From positions 186,001 to 250,000 of the forward strand of contig JACGXE010000002.1 in NCBI GenBank assembly GCA_014138095.1: 64,000 bases of DNA, in the 5' to 3' direction. Of the stretch, positions 50,514-59,107 are shown piece after piece. The notes below the pieces were generated by a model. The model ran no database searches. It had not been told where the DNA came from and worked only from the letters and a program-made list of their open reading frames with translations. This DNA is from Ochrobactrum sp. RH2CCR150 (GTDB lineage Bacteria; Pseudomonadota; Alphaproteobacteria; Rhizobiales; Rhizobiaceae). A program made the translations under genes and the position numbers. Numbering within the stretch: the first letter of the stretch is position 1; each line of letters opens with the position of its first letter.

Positions 50514-51299
50514 ATGACCGCCGTTTATGAATTCAATTCCGCCATAGTCCGGACACCGGGACGATCTGTCATCAATGGTTTGCGCGCCGATGACCGGGGC
50601 AACCCGACCTATGAGGGCGTCAAGGAAGAACACGAAGCCTATGTGCAGGCCCTGCGGCAGGCAGGTGTTGAAGTGACTGTGCTTCCCCCAATGGAGGAAT
50701 TTCCGGATTCGATCTTTGTCGAAGACCCGGCTTTGGTGTTCCACGAAGGCGCTGTTCTGCTGCGTCCCGGTGCGCCTACGCGTGTCGGCGAGACGGCGGA
50801 AATAGAGCCGGTTCTGCGCTCTCTTTTTGAGAGGGTGGTGCTGCTTCCAACTCCGGGCTTTGCGGATGGTGGGGACGTTCTTGTCACACCGTCGGCGGTG
50901 ATGATTGGCCTCTCAGCGCGTACAGACAAAAGCGGCGCCGAGGGGCTTCGTGCAGCCCTTGCAACCCTCGGTCATGCTGCGGAGATTGTCGAAACACCGA
51001 AGGGTGTTTTACATTTCAAGACCGACTGCTCGCTTCTTGACGAGGAGACCGTGCTTGCCACGCACAGGCTGGCTGGTTCGGGCTTCTTCAGAGGCTTGCG
51101 TGAAATCGTGACGCCCGAAGGTGAGGAAGCTGCCGCCAATGCACTGAGGGTCAACGATGTCGTCTTTGTCGGCGCCGATTTTCCTCGTACGATCGATCTG
51201 CTCGATACAAAGGGCTACAAGGTTGTAGCCCTGAAGACGGGGCAGATTGGGCGGATCGATGCAGGCCTGTCCTGCATGTCGCTACGGTGGCGGCGATAG
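50514..51299 (+). CDS. ddaH: Dimethylarginine dimethylaminohydrolase (DDAH)
   Basis: The 261-residue guanidine-modifying enzyme of the amidinotransferase fold has the substrate-binding FPDSIFVEDPAL (about 60-70), the catalytic His in GVLHFKTDCSLL (about 166) and the nucleophile Cys254 in GLSCMSLRW at the C-terminus. The whole pattern follows the Pseudomonas DDAH. DDAH converts N-omega-methylated arginines to citrulline plus methylamine or dimethylamine. I chose ATG 50514, four bases after the amidohydrolase stop. Arginine deiminase is ruled out by length and by the SCMSLRW end. It is last in the rightward operon; a terminator follows. Confidence 0.9.
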   Translation: MTAVYEFNSAIVRTPGRSVINGLRADDRGNPTYEGVKEEHEAYVQALRQAGVEVTVLPPMEEFPDSIFVEDPALVFHEGAVLLRPGAPTRVGETAEIEPVLRSLFERVVLLPTPGFADGGDVLVTPSAVMIGLSARTDKSGAEGLRAALATLGHAAEIVETPKGVLHFKTDCSLLDEETVLATHRLAGSGFFRGLREIVTPEGEEAAANALRVNDVVFVGADFPRTIDLLDTKGYKVVALKTGQIGRIDAGLSCMSLRWRR

Positions 51300-51321
51300 T
51301 CAGAATGCATTCCAGACGATA

Positions 51322-51350
51322 GATCGGCGCTGGTATCCAGCGCCGATTTT
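51322..51350 (+). terminator. Intrinsic terminator after ddaH
   Basis: ATCGGCGCTGG and CCAGCGCCGAT pair perfectly around TAT, followed by TTTTC. It separates the ddaH operon from the convergent flavoprotein gene. Confidence 0.88.
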
Positions 51351-51388
51351 CATTGGATGATCCATGGGCCCGCCTCAATGATTGGGGT

Positions 51389-53434
51389 CTATCGATAGAC
51401 ATCCATATTGTCAGCGTCTGGTGTCCCAAAACTGCGCGCATAGGAATGGCCGCTATAAACCGCAGCGGCGATGATCGATGGTGCATAACAGTCACCAATT
51501 GAGGTGACGGATTTTATACCCGCGTCCTGCCATTCATTCCGGCGAGCTTCCAGTGCAACCGCCAGGCTTTTGTCGGGATGACGGCTGGTTACAGGCACCA
51601 GTGTGCCGCATGGAGTTTCGGTTTCCCTGCCGGAATAGACACATGCGACAGACAGGCTGTCGGTGGTTTGTCTGGCGAGCCTGTGCAGCGGGATTATCCT
51701 GACACCCAGCTCTATCAATCTCGTTTGAATCTTCGACTGTTCGAGCGTGTGTTCACTCCAGGGGGCCACGATTGCAGCTGGTGTTACCAATGTTGTTTCA
51801 ATGCCGCGACTGACCGCAAGCTCGGCGAGAACCGAGCCGAGATAGTAACGATCATCATCGAATATCACCAAAGGTCCGCGACAATCATCAAGGGATGTTT
51901 TGTCTTTGAGAATGGTGTCGACACTCAACGTGTGACCATCCAGTGTTTCCAGAGGTTGTCTGTGCGAGCGGCCGACGGCATCGGTGCGCCAGCGCGCGCC
52001 GGTCGCCAGCACCACGTTGGGAATTCCGTAAGTCAAAATCTCGTCGGCATCCAGATGGCTGTCGAGATACATCTCCACATTGGTCGCGCGCTGCAATTGC
52101 GTCATCCGCCAATCGCGAACACGCGCCCAGCTTGCAAGTCCGGGAAGGGCCGCTTCCTCGGTCACACGCCCACCCCACTGGGTGCTTCTATCAGCAATGA
52201 TGACTTCTGCGCCGCGCTCGGCCATGGCGCGGGCAGCTTCCAGACCAGCGGGGCCACCACCGACCACCAGAACTTTCTCGGTGGTCTGCAGCTTGCCGAT
52301 TTTTTCCGGGTGCCAACCCTTGCGCGCTTCTTCGCCAATTGTCGGGTTTTGGGTGCAGCGCAATGGCGCAACGATGTTGTCGCTGGCGGTGCATATATTG
52401 CAACCGATGCATTCGCGAATGTCATCGACGCGACCGCTCTGGATTTTCTCTGGCAGAAATGGGTCGGCAATTGACGGGCGCGCCGCGCCGATAAGATCGA
52501 GAACGCCGGATTTGATTGCCTGTACCATCGTGTCCGGCGATGTATAACGACCGACACCAACGACTGGTTTGGTGGTGAGTGATTTCACAAAGGAGATATA
52601 AGGCTCCTGAAAGCCTTCCTGTGAGAAGCGGGATGTCTGGCTATCGTTGGACCAGCCGGACAGGTTCACATCCCAAAGATCAGGCTCATCGGCGAGAGCG
52701 GCAATGACATCCCGTCCTTCACCATTGTGCTGGATGCCCTGATCACCCAGAAACTCCTCAACCGCAAAGCGCACCGCAATCGCACATTTGTCACCGACAG
52801 CGTCGCGCGTATCCGCCAGCACTTCACGAAACAAACGCAGGCGGTTCTCGAACGACCCGCCATATTCGTCCGTGCGGGTATTGTAACGTTGCAGCAGAAA
52901 ATGCTGCAGCAAGGTCATGTCGTGGCCTGCGTAAACATAGACGATATCGAAACCGGCCCGCTTGGCGCGCAGCGCTGCATCGCGATGCCATTTGCGAAAC
53001 CGTGCAATGTCGGCCTTGTCCATGGCTTTTGCCTGTACCGGATCTTCCACATCGACAATCATGTCCATGGGCCCAAGAGGCGCCAGTCTGGTCAGACGAT
53101 TGGAGACATGGATGCCGTTATGTACAAGCTGGATCGCCGCGAGACTGCCATGCTGATGAACAGCGTCAGTCAGCTTCTGGAGGCGGTCGGCGTCCTTATC
53201 GTCCCATATGCGACCCTGATTGGAAGGCGTAATATCCGATGTTGGATGGATTTCGGTTTCCTGTGTGGAAACCACGCCCCAACCACCCTCTGCCTTCATC
53301 TCACGCAGGCGAAGATCATGTTCGGGATAGCGATGTCCCATGCCGCTACAATGTGGAACCTGATAGAAGCGGTTCTTCGTCGTGACGGGGCCAATCTTGA
53401 TTGGCTCGAACAGAATTTCGTGACGCTTGTCCAT
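51389..53434 (-). CDS. Trimethylamine/dimethylamine-dehydrogenase-like flavoprotein with altered pocket
   Basis: The 681-residue protein from ATG 53434 has an old-yellow-enzyme barrel, a [4Fe-4S] site and an ADP-binding C-terminal half. Alignment from memory with Methylophilus TMADH is close throughout. The Cys that carries 6-S-cysteinyl-FMN is kept (VPHC, Cys29), the cluster cysteines are 342, 345, 348 and 360, and the Tyr168/His171/Asp264 catalytic set is kept. Of the aromatic bowl that binds trimethylammonium, Trp261 remains, but the Tyr60 position is Glu59 and the Trp355 position is Asp352. A substrate other than trimethylamine, perhaps a more cationic N-methyl compound, is therefore likely. 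StcD- and DgcA-type demethylases are relatives. Confidence 0.87.
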   Translation of the reverse strand: MDKRHEILFEPIKIGPVTTKNRFYQVPHCSGMGHRYPEHDLRLREMKAEGGWGVVSTQETEIHPTSDITPSNQGRIWDDKDADRLQKLTDAVHQHGSLAAIQLVHNGIHVSNRLTRLAPLGPMDMIVDVEDPVQAKAMDKADIARFRKWHRDAALRAKRAGFDIVYVYAGHDMTLLQHFLLQRYNTRTDEYGGSFENRLRLFREVLADTRDAVGDKCAIAVRFAVEEFLGDQGIQHNGEGRDVIAALADEPDLWDVNLSGWSNDSQTSRFSQEGFQEPYISFVKSLTTKPVVGVGRYTSPDTMVQAIKSGVLDLIGAARPSIADPFLPEKIQSGRVDDIRECIGCNICTASDNIVAPLRCTQNPTIGEEARKGWHPEKIGKLQTTEKVLVVGGGPAGLEAARAMAERGAEVIIADRSTQWGGRVTEEAALPGLASWARVRDWRMTQLQRATNVEMYLDSHLDADEILTYGIPNVVLATGARWRTDAVGRSHRQPLETLDGHTLSVDTILKDKTSLDDCRGPLVIFDDDRYYLGSVLAELAVSRGIETTLVTPAAIVAPWSEHTLEQSKIQTRLIELGVRIIPLHRLARQTTDSLSVACVYSGRETETPCGTLVPVTSRHPDKSLAVALEARRNEWQDAGIKSVTSIGDCYAPSIIAAAVYSGHSYARSFGTPDADNMDVYR

Positions 53435-53511
53435 GGTCGCTCTGCTTATCATTTGGAAGAATGTCACCCCTCTTTGGGGGTGACTCAATCAGAGGTGAAT
53501 CTTTGCCGCGC

Positions 53512-54483
53512 TTAACGCGCCAGAGATCGTTTGAAGCGGGCTTCGAGTTTGGCCTGACCATATTCCAGAACGATGGATAGGGCCCAGTAGATCATCGATG
53601 CGGTAATCAGCATTTCGATGTGCCGGAACTCGGTCTGACCCTGTGTGCGGGCGAGATACATGAGTTCCCATACGCCAATGACAGAGACCAGTGACGAGTC
53701 CTTGAGCATTGCGATGAACTGGTTTCCTGTCGGCGGAATGATGATACGCATTGCCTGTGGAAGAATGACCAGCCACATGGTCTGCGAAGGGCCGAGGCCA
53801 AGCGCAAATGCGCCTTCCTGCTGTCCACGCGGAATGCTCTCGATGCCTGCGCGGAAGATCTCGGTCATATAGGCGCCATAGCATAGCGACAGCGCCAGAA
53901 TACCGGCAGGAATAGGCCCGATGACATAGCCCACCTGCGGCAGTCCAAGGTAGATGATATAGATCTGCATCAACAATGGCAGGCCACGGAAGAGCGAGGT
54001 GTAGAATGTCGCCAGCCCATAGACGAGGCCGTTCTTTGATAGCTTGGCCACAGCGCCAATCAACGCCAGGATGGTCGCGAAAAAGATTGAGGCAGCGGAA
54101 ATATAAAGCGTTGTGACGACACCCTGACTGATCAGAAATCCGATCTTGCGGGCTATAAATTCAAACGAAAGATTGAATGAGTAGAAGAAGATCATCAAGA
54201 GCAGGAACAGTTCCAGCCATATTCCGGAAATCTGTGCCCAACGCGGAAAAAGTCTCAAAAAACTCCAATTGGCGAATATGATAACGCTAAGCAGTATAGA
54301 GGAGATCAGCGTTGCTTTGGTGAAACCCGCCTTCGCGACTTTGGGGTCGATACCAAGCCAGTTTGTTATGCCGGAGAACCGGATATTCATGAAACAGAAG
54401 AGTGCCGTCAGGATAACAAAGAACGCTATCTGAACAGTACGCTTGGCGGCCTCCGGCCGCATCAGAAAAAACCTCCCGAGCAT
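53512..54483 (-). CDS. ABC transporter permease, HisM type, with extended N-terminus
   Basis: This 323-residue membrane protein begins at ATG 54483 after AGGAGAG; the longer upstream frame is rejected. Three hydrophobic segments (about 15-130) precede the usual HisM core: GVVTTLYISAASIFFATILALIGAVAKLS, YTSLFRGLPLLMQIYIIYLGLPQVGY and the EAA loop QEGAFALGLGPSQTMWLVILPQAMRIIIPPTGNQFIAML. It lies in an operon with a binding protein but with no second permease or ATPase, so it may form a homodimeric channel and borrow an ATPase. Confidence 0.9.
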   Translation of the reverse strand: MLGRFFLMRPEAAKRTVQIAFFVILTALFCFMNIRFSGITNWLGIDPKVAKAGFTKATLISSILLSVIIFANWSFLRLFPRWAQISGIWLELFLLLMIFFYSFNLSFEFIARKIGFLISQGVVTTLYISAASIFFATILALIGAVAKLSKNGLVYGLATFYTSLFRGLPLLMQIYIIYLGLPQVGYVIGPIPAGILALSLCYGAYMTEIFRAGIESIPRGQQEGAFALGLGPSQTMWLVILPQAMRIIIPPTGNQFIAMLKDSSLVSVIGVWELMYLARTQGQTEFRHIEMLITASMIYWALSIVLEYGQAKLEARFKRSLAR

Positions 54484-54496
54484 GTTCTCTCCTCTG

Positions 54497-55780
54497 TTAG
54501 CTTGCCTTTCGCTCAGCAAGCCAATCCTGCATCTGCAATTTCCAATAGGTAAGCTGTGCGGCTGCGAGGCCAGCGGCTCCGCCAGCCCAGACCAATCCGA
54601 ATTTTTCGAATAGCTTGTAGCGGTCACTCTGTCCGCAGATGGCTTCCGCCACGACTTTGCCGCCAATGGCGGTTGTGTTGAGCCCATGGCCACCAAAAGC
54701 GGTGCAATACCATGTGCTGTGGTCCAGTTGTCCTATCTGGGGCATCAAATGTCTGGCGTAAGACATCAGGCCCGACCACGCCAATTCCGTCTTGAGTGAC
54801 GCAAGCTGGGGATAGGTTCCCACCATCTCGTTGCGCAACTCGCGCACCACGCCGGGCGTATTGGCTGCTCTTGTGGTGATGCGTCCGCCCCACAAAAGTC
54901 TGCGACCACCATCAATCACACGATAATAGTCACCAGCGCGGCGATTATCACCAATCGCGGCTGTTGTGCGGATTGCCGATGCAATCAGTTCAGGCGCTTC
55001 TTCACTCACCATCACATAGGTTGCAATTGGCAGGTAGGCTCGCCTGATCTGGCCCACCAGACCGTCAGTATAACCACCAGTGGTGATCAGCACTGCGCCC
55101 GCCTTGACTTGTCCCTGAGCTGTTTTGACAAGCTTCCCGTCCTTGTGGTCGAGCAACTGCACCACACGGCTATGCTCGAATATCCGCCTACCAAGCCGCT
55201 CTATCTCGCGCGCCAGCGCCCGGAGGTAATTCAATGGATGGATATGGAATGCATTGGGGTCGTAGACCGATTGAAAGTAGCGCTGCGAATTCAGGATGTC
55301 GCGCGTTTCAGCGGTTGGATGGAAGTCAATCTTGTAGCCATAATCGCGTTGCAGCGCGTCGGCGTAGTGTTTCAGACTGTCCCCGTCGTCATATCGGCGC
55401 ACATGCAAAATGCCGGGAATAGACTGGGCTTCATCGATCTTCAGCGTGTCGATGTTTTGTCGAACGAATTCGACACCTTCAATCGACAATTGATGCAGTG
55501 TCTTGGCAACAGACTTGCCAGCCCGGGCAGCAATTTCATCGCCACCAGAGGCAAAGCCTGGGCTGACAAACCCGCCATTGCGCCCGGAGGCGCCAAAGCC
55601 GATGCTCTCGGCTTCCAGAACAACAACTCGCTTGCCCGCGCGCGACATCTGCAAGGCGGCTGACAATCCTGCCAGCCCGCCGCCGATCACGGCAACATCT
55701 GCTGTTATTTCGCGTTCAAGTGTCGGGCGCACCAATGCGTCCGCCGTCGTCTGGCTGTAATATGTGGCCGGATAAGTCAT
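54497..55780 (-). CDS. FAD-dependent amino acid/amine oxidase (DAO family, PuuB/OrdL-like)
   Basis: The 427-residue flavoprotein has the N-terminal dinucleotide site DVAVIGGGLAGLSAALQMSRAGKRVVVLEA and the FGASGRNGGFVSPGF motif typical of gamma-glutamylputrescine oxidases and related amine oxidases. A DAO substrate domain follows, with a C-terminal FGGHGLNTTAIGGKVVAEAI. It oxidises a primary or secondary amine to an imine. It lies between a binding protein and a permease gene, so it probably acts on the transported compound. RidA genes nearby would deal with reactive imine or enamine products. Confidence 0.88.
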   Translation of the reverse strand: MTYPATYYSQTTADALVRPTLEREITADVAVIGGGLAGLSAALQMSRAGKRVVVLEAESIGFGASGRNGGFVSPGFASGGDEIAARAGKSVAKTLHQLSIEGVEFVRQNIDTLKIDEAQSIPGILHVRRYDDGDSLKHYADALQRDYGYKIDFHPTAETRDILNSQRYFQSVYDPNAFHIHPLNYLRALAREIERLGRRIFEHSRVVQLLDHKDGKLVKTAQGQVKAGAVLITTGGYTDGLVGQIRRAYLPIATYVMVSEEAPELIASAIRTTAAIGDNRRAGDYYRVIDGGRRLLWGGRITTRAANTPGVVRELRNEMVGTYPQLASLKTELAWSGLMSYARHLMPQIGQLDHSTWYCTAFGGHGLNTTAIGGKVVAEAICGQSDRYKLFEKFGLVWAGGAAGLAAAQLTYWKLQMQDWLAERKAS

Positions 55781-55806
55781 CGCAACACCAGGAAAAGCAT
55801 ATCGGA

Positions 55807-55829
55807 TGAGCCACCGTCACGATGGCTCA
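55807..55829 (-). terminator. Hairpin between binding protein and oxidase genes
   Basis: TGAGCCA and TGGCTCA pair across a 9-base interior that can add two more GC pairs. It lies between the binding protein stop and the oxidase start on the minus strand, the same relative place as the hairpins in the two other transporter operons. Confidence 0.5.
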
Positions 55830-55854
55830 CTTCGATATTGATCTAAGGGGAATG

Positions 55855-56682
55855 TCAGTCGGCGCTGTAGTCTTTGCCGTACCACTTTGCAGTGAGTGTC
55901 GCCAAAGTGCCGTCAGACTTCATCTGCTTGATGATCTCGCCAATCTTGGCGGTCCATTCCGGATCGTTCTTCTCCGCGATGACCACGAGCGGCTCACGGA
56001 AGGCATATTCGCCCTCAAGAATCTTGACCGGATAACCGTTCTTGATGGCGTTCTGCGCCGTCTGTTCCGGAGCGATGATCGCATCAATGCGTACGCCGTC
56101 ACCCAGTCTCAGATCGTCGAACGGCAGCATGGAATCCGCAAAGGTGCGAATTTCGCCCGGTTCCAGCTTGTATTCGATTGGGGGAAGACCCGGTGCGTCA
56201 ATTTCCAGCTGGTGACGGGCGAAATCTTCCGACGTGGTCGCCGTTTCTACGCCGATGACTTTGCCCTTGAGATCAGCAACGGATTTCGCTTCGCTGTCCT
56301 TGTGCACGACATAGACATAGGGGCTGTAATAATAGACACCGGCGAAATCGATGACATTGGCGCGCGCCTTGGTCGGTGTTACCGATCCGACACCCACGTC
56401 ATAGCGCCCCTGCCAGCGTCCGCCGGTCAGCGTTGCCCAATCCGGCGTTTCGAAAGAGACACTGACGCCAAGGCGCTTGCCGATCTCGTTGGCCACGTCC
56501 ACGTCGAAGCCCACGAGTTTGTTGGAATCATCCAGAAAGCTCTGGGGTGGCCAACCCGCATTGGTTGCGACAACCATGGCCTTTTTTTCCATGACGCGAT
56601 CCAGCGTCTCTCCTGCATAAGCAGAAAATCCGGTAGCGAGAATAGCGCCTGCGATACCCATTATTGTTATTATTTTTTTCAT
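55855..56682 (-). CDS. Periplasmic amino acid-binding protein, family 3
   Basis: The 275-residue protein has a signal peptide (IMGIAGAILATGFSAYA|GE) and the family-3 fold: KKAMVVATNAGWPPQSFLDDSNKLVGFDVDVANEIGKRLGV, WQGRYDVGVGSVTPTKARANVIDF and VIGVETATTSEDFARHQLEI. It differs from the other two binding proteins of the region in lacking the N-lobe Cys pair. It is first in the operon with the amine oxidase, permease and TMADH-like gene. Confidence 0.9.
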   Translation of the reverse strand: MKKIITIMGIAGAILATGFSAYAGETLDRVMEKKAMVVATNAGWPPQSFLDDSNKLVGFDVDVANEIGKRLGVSVSFETPDWATLTGGRWQGRYDVGVGSVTPTKARANVIDFAGVYYYSPYVYVVHKDSEAKSVADLKGKVIGVETATTSEDFARHQLEIDAPGLPPIEYKLEPGEIRTFADSMLPFDDLRLGDGVRIDAIIAPEQTAQNAIKNGYPVKILEGEYAFREPLVVIAEKNDPEWTAKIGEIIKQMKSDGTLATLTAKWYGKDYSAD

Positions 56683-56826
56683 TTTATCGAACCCCTCCTC
56701 TGGTTTGATGCATCAGCATTGCATAAACCCGGAAGCAACGGCTAGGCGGCCCGGATAAGTAGGTTATGAAATTAGCGTATGATGATATGCCGTTCTTGCA
56801 GGATGTAGGGTTAGGCCTGTTTGTGT

Positions 56827-56852
56827 TCGGGGCCGCTCACGCGAATGGCCCC
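56827..56852 (-). terminator. Hairpin after the first RidA gene
   Basis: CGGGGCC and GGCCCCG pair across a 12-base loop, 41 bases beyond the RidA stop on the minus strand. There is no T-run; it is a weak terminator or processing site in the 210-base gap before the binding protein gene. Confidence 0.35.
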
Positions 56853-56892
56853 GCCATGACAAGCGAATTCGTCTGATCGTCGGTGCCGCCGG

Positions 56893-57279
56893 CTATTGGT
56901 TGCGCACAGCCATTGCGGTGACTTCAACCCGCATTTCCGGGGTGGCGAGACCTGCAACGCCCACGGCGCAACGAACCGGAAATGGCTTCTTGAAAAAGCG
57001 CAGATACACTTCATTGAACGCCGGGCGCTCATTGATGTCGGTCAGATAGATCGTCAGGTGAATAACATTCGCCAGACTGCTGCCAGCCTTTTCAAGTGAT
57101 GCTTTGAGGCTGTTCAGCGTGCATTCGCTTTGGGCGGTTATATCGCCGTTTTCCATGGAACCATCGGCCCGGATGGGAACATGGGTGGTCACCAGGAAAT
57201 TGCCGATGCCTGCAACATCGGAAGAGATTTCGCTTTCGTCCGTATCCTCAAGGAAATAGGGCGTTGTGCTGTTCGTCAT
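56893..57279 (-). CDS. RidA family protein (imine/enamine deaminase), copy 1
   Basis: The 128-residue protein has the YjgF/RidA core: GIGNFLVTTHVPI, LKASLEKAGSSLANVIHLTIYLTDINERPAFNEVYLRFF and PVRCAVGVAGLATPEMRVEVTAMAV. The Arg that binds the substrate carboxylate (PVR) and the catalytic Glu (RVEV) are present. RidA hydrolyses 2-imino or 2-enamino acids to 2-oxo acids and ammonia. Adjacent amino acid oxidase genes would generate such imines. Confidence 0.9.
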   Translation of the reverse strand: MTNSTTPYFLEDTDESEISSDVAGIGNFLVTTHVPIRADGSMENGDITAQSECTLNSLKASLEKAGSSLANVIHLTIYLTDINERPAFNEVYLRFFKKPFPVRCAVGVAGLATPEMRVEVTAMAVRNQ

Positions 57280-57548
57280 GGTCTTCTCCGATCGTTGGCG
57301 ATTATCCGAAATCTGTGACGCGGTTTTGGGATAAGTTGCGCGTTAAAACAAGCAGCCAGAGCATTGTTATTGCTCAAACTGGATACGAATTGCTCTTTCT
57401 TGCCACGAAACGGCTCTGCGTGAGATAGCAACAATGTGTAGTCACGCGGCGGGTAAACTATTGCGATGGCCGTTGGGCGGGTCTAGAAACAGGTGCAGAA
57501 GCACAAGGCTTCCCTCAACGACGGCCAATTCTGGTCTGAAAGCAATCC

Positions 57549-59012
57549 ATGACTGAAAAACACTCTCATCGCGGGCTTGTTGTCGCCGCGATTATGGCAA
57601 GCATGGCCATGATCGCCGTCGAGGCAACGATTGTGTCGACCGCGATGCCGCAGATCGCAGCGCAACTTGGCCAGCTCAATCTTTATTCCTGGGTTTTCTC
57701 GTCATTCCTTTTGACCCAGACGGCAACGACAGTCGTCTTTGGCAAACTGGCCGATATCTATGGACGCAAGCCGGTGCTCGTCTTTGGTATAGCTCTGTTT
57801 CTGGTCGCCTCTGTGCTGGCCGGTTTTGCATGGTCTATGCCGTCGATGATTGCTTTTCGATTGTTGCAGGGCATTGGGGCAGGGGCGGTCCAGCCCGCGG
57901 CCATGACCGTCGTAGCCGATCTTTTTCCAGGAGCGCAGCGCAGCAAGGTTCAGGGATATCTTGCCAGTGTCTGGGCATTGTCTGCCGTTGTCGGTCCTTT
58001 GCTTGGTAGTGTGATCATTCACAATTTGAGCTGGGCATGGGTGTTCTGGATCAACGTGCCAGTCGGCATTTTGGCCGCATCCGGCTTTCTCCTTTTCCTG
58101 CATGAAGAGAAGCGCTCCACACGCGTATCGGTCGATGTGCTTGGCGCGGCTCTTTTCGCCGTCTCCATCTCCTCGCTGATGATTGCGCTCACGCTCATGG
58201 AGAGCGCTGTTTCGCTGGAGGGAATTCTGGCACTGGCGCTCTTTGGTCTTTCGCTGGTCGCCTTCATCTGGCAGGAGCGCCGCGCGAAAGAGCCGATGGT
58301 GGCGCCCGATTTGTGGCTAAAGCGTCCCATAGCATTTTCCAATCTGGCGGTTTTTCTGGCCAGTATGTCAATCATGGGGCTGACGACATTCCTGCCCATG
58401 TATGTGCAGACGGTCCTCAACCGGTCTCCCGTGGTCGCGGGCTTTGCGCTCACCATGTTGCTGCTGGGCTGGCCGTGCGGGGCCACGATTGCATCGCGAC
58501 AGTTTACGCGGTTTGGACTGCGCCCAATCATGATCGCGGGAAGCATTTGCATTCCGATTGGAACGTCGCTGCTTGTCATGCTCACCCCAGCCAGTTCAGC
58601 CACACTGGCTGGAGCCGGTTCTCTGATCATGGGGTTCGGCATGGGGCTGCTCAACATCGGGGCACTGATCCTGACGCAGGACAGCGTGAGCTGGTCGGAG
58701 CGCGGCAGCGCCACGGCATCGAATGTCTTCTCGCGCAATTTGGGCAGTACGCTCGGTGCGACTGTTCTGGGCGCGGTGCTGACCTATGGTCTTGCGAATG
58801 CCAATCACGGTGAGGCGATTACATCAGAACAACTTCGCGACCTGTTGAATGGTGCGGAGATGTTGATGGATCAGCAGGTGCTGCGGCTTGCGCTTCAAAA
58901 TGCACTGCACGCGACCTTTGTGGCGATGATGCTGATCGCGGTCTTGATTGTGCCAATCTGCCTTTGTGTCCCTCGGGTCAAAAAGACCTATGAAGAACAA
59001 GTGGTGACCTGA
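57549..59012 (+). CDS. MFS transporter, DHA2 (EmrB-like) family
   Basis: This 487-residue, 14-helix permease has motif A between helices 2 and 3 (GKLADIYGRKPVLVFG), AMPQIAAQLG in helix 1 and motif C-like GPLLGSVI in helix 5. Family members export drugs or metabolites using the proton gradient. It lies in opposite orientation between two RidA genes, separating the two oxidase modules, and may export a toxic intermediate of them. That role is positional inference. Confidence 0.9.
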   Translation: MTEKHSHRGLVVAAIMASMAMIAVEATIVSTAMPQIAAQLGQLNLYSWVFSSFLLTQTATTVVFGKLADIYGRKPVLVFGIALFLVASVLAGFAWSMPSMIAFRLLQGIGAGAVQPAAMTVVADLFPGAQRSKVQGYLASVWALSAVVGPLLGSVIIHNLSWAWVFWINVPVGILAASGFLLFLHEEKRSTRVSVDVLGAALFAVSISSLMIALTLMESAVSLEGILALALFGLSLVAFIWQERRAKEPMVAPDLWLKRPIAFSNLAVFLASMSIMGLTTFLPMYVQTVLNRSPVVAGFALTMLLLGWPCGATIASRQFTRFGLRPIMIAGSICIPIGTSLLVMLTPASSATLAGAGSLIMGFGMGLLNIGALILTQDSVSWSERGSATASNVFSRNLGSTLGATVLGAVLTYGLANANHGEAITSEQLRDLLNGAEMLMDQQVLRLALQNALHATFVAMMLIAVLIVPICLCVPRVKKTYEEQVVT

Positions 59013-59038
59013 GCGTCGACCGACATCTAAGAACAGCG

Positions 59039-59073
59039 AAAAGCCGCCGACTCCATGACAGTCGGCGGCTTTT
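59039..59073. terminator. Bidirectional intrinsic terminator
   Basis: AAAAGCCGCCGAC and GTCGGCGGCTTTT form a 13-bp stem with a 9-base loop and T-runs on both strands. It serves the convergent MFS and RidA genes. Confidence 0.93.
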
Positions 59074-59107
59074 CTTTTCAAGAACCCAACGTGGTTTTTG
59101 AAGTCGA

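Noticed and set aside
50514..51299. Arginine deiminase assignment
   Set aside because: At 261 residues and ending GLSCMSLRW it matches dimethylargininase; arginine deiminases are about 400 residues.
53435..53488. Longer start for the TMADH-like gene
   Set aside because: The family begins at a short MxxxHxILFEP N-terminus, reproduced exactly from ATG 53434.
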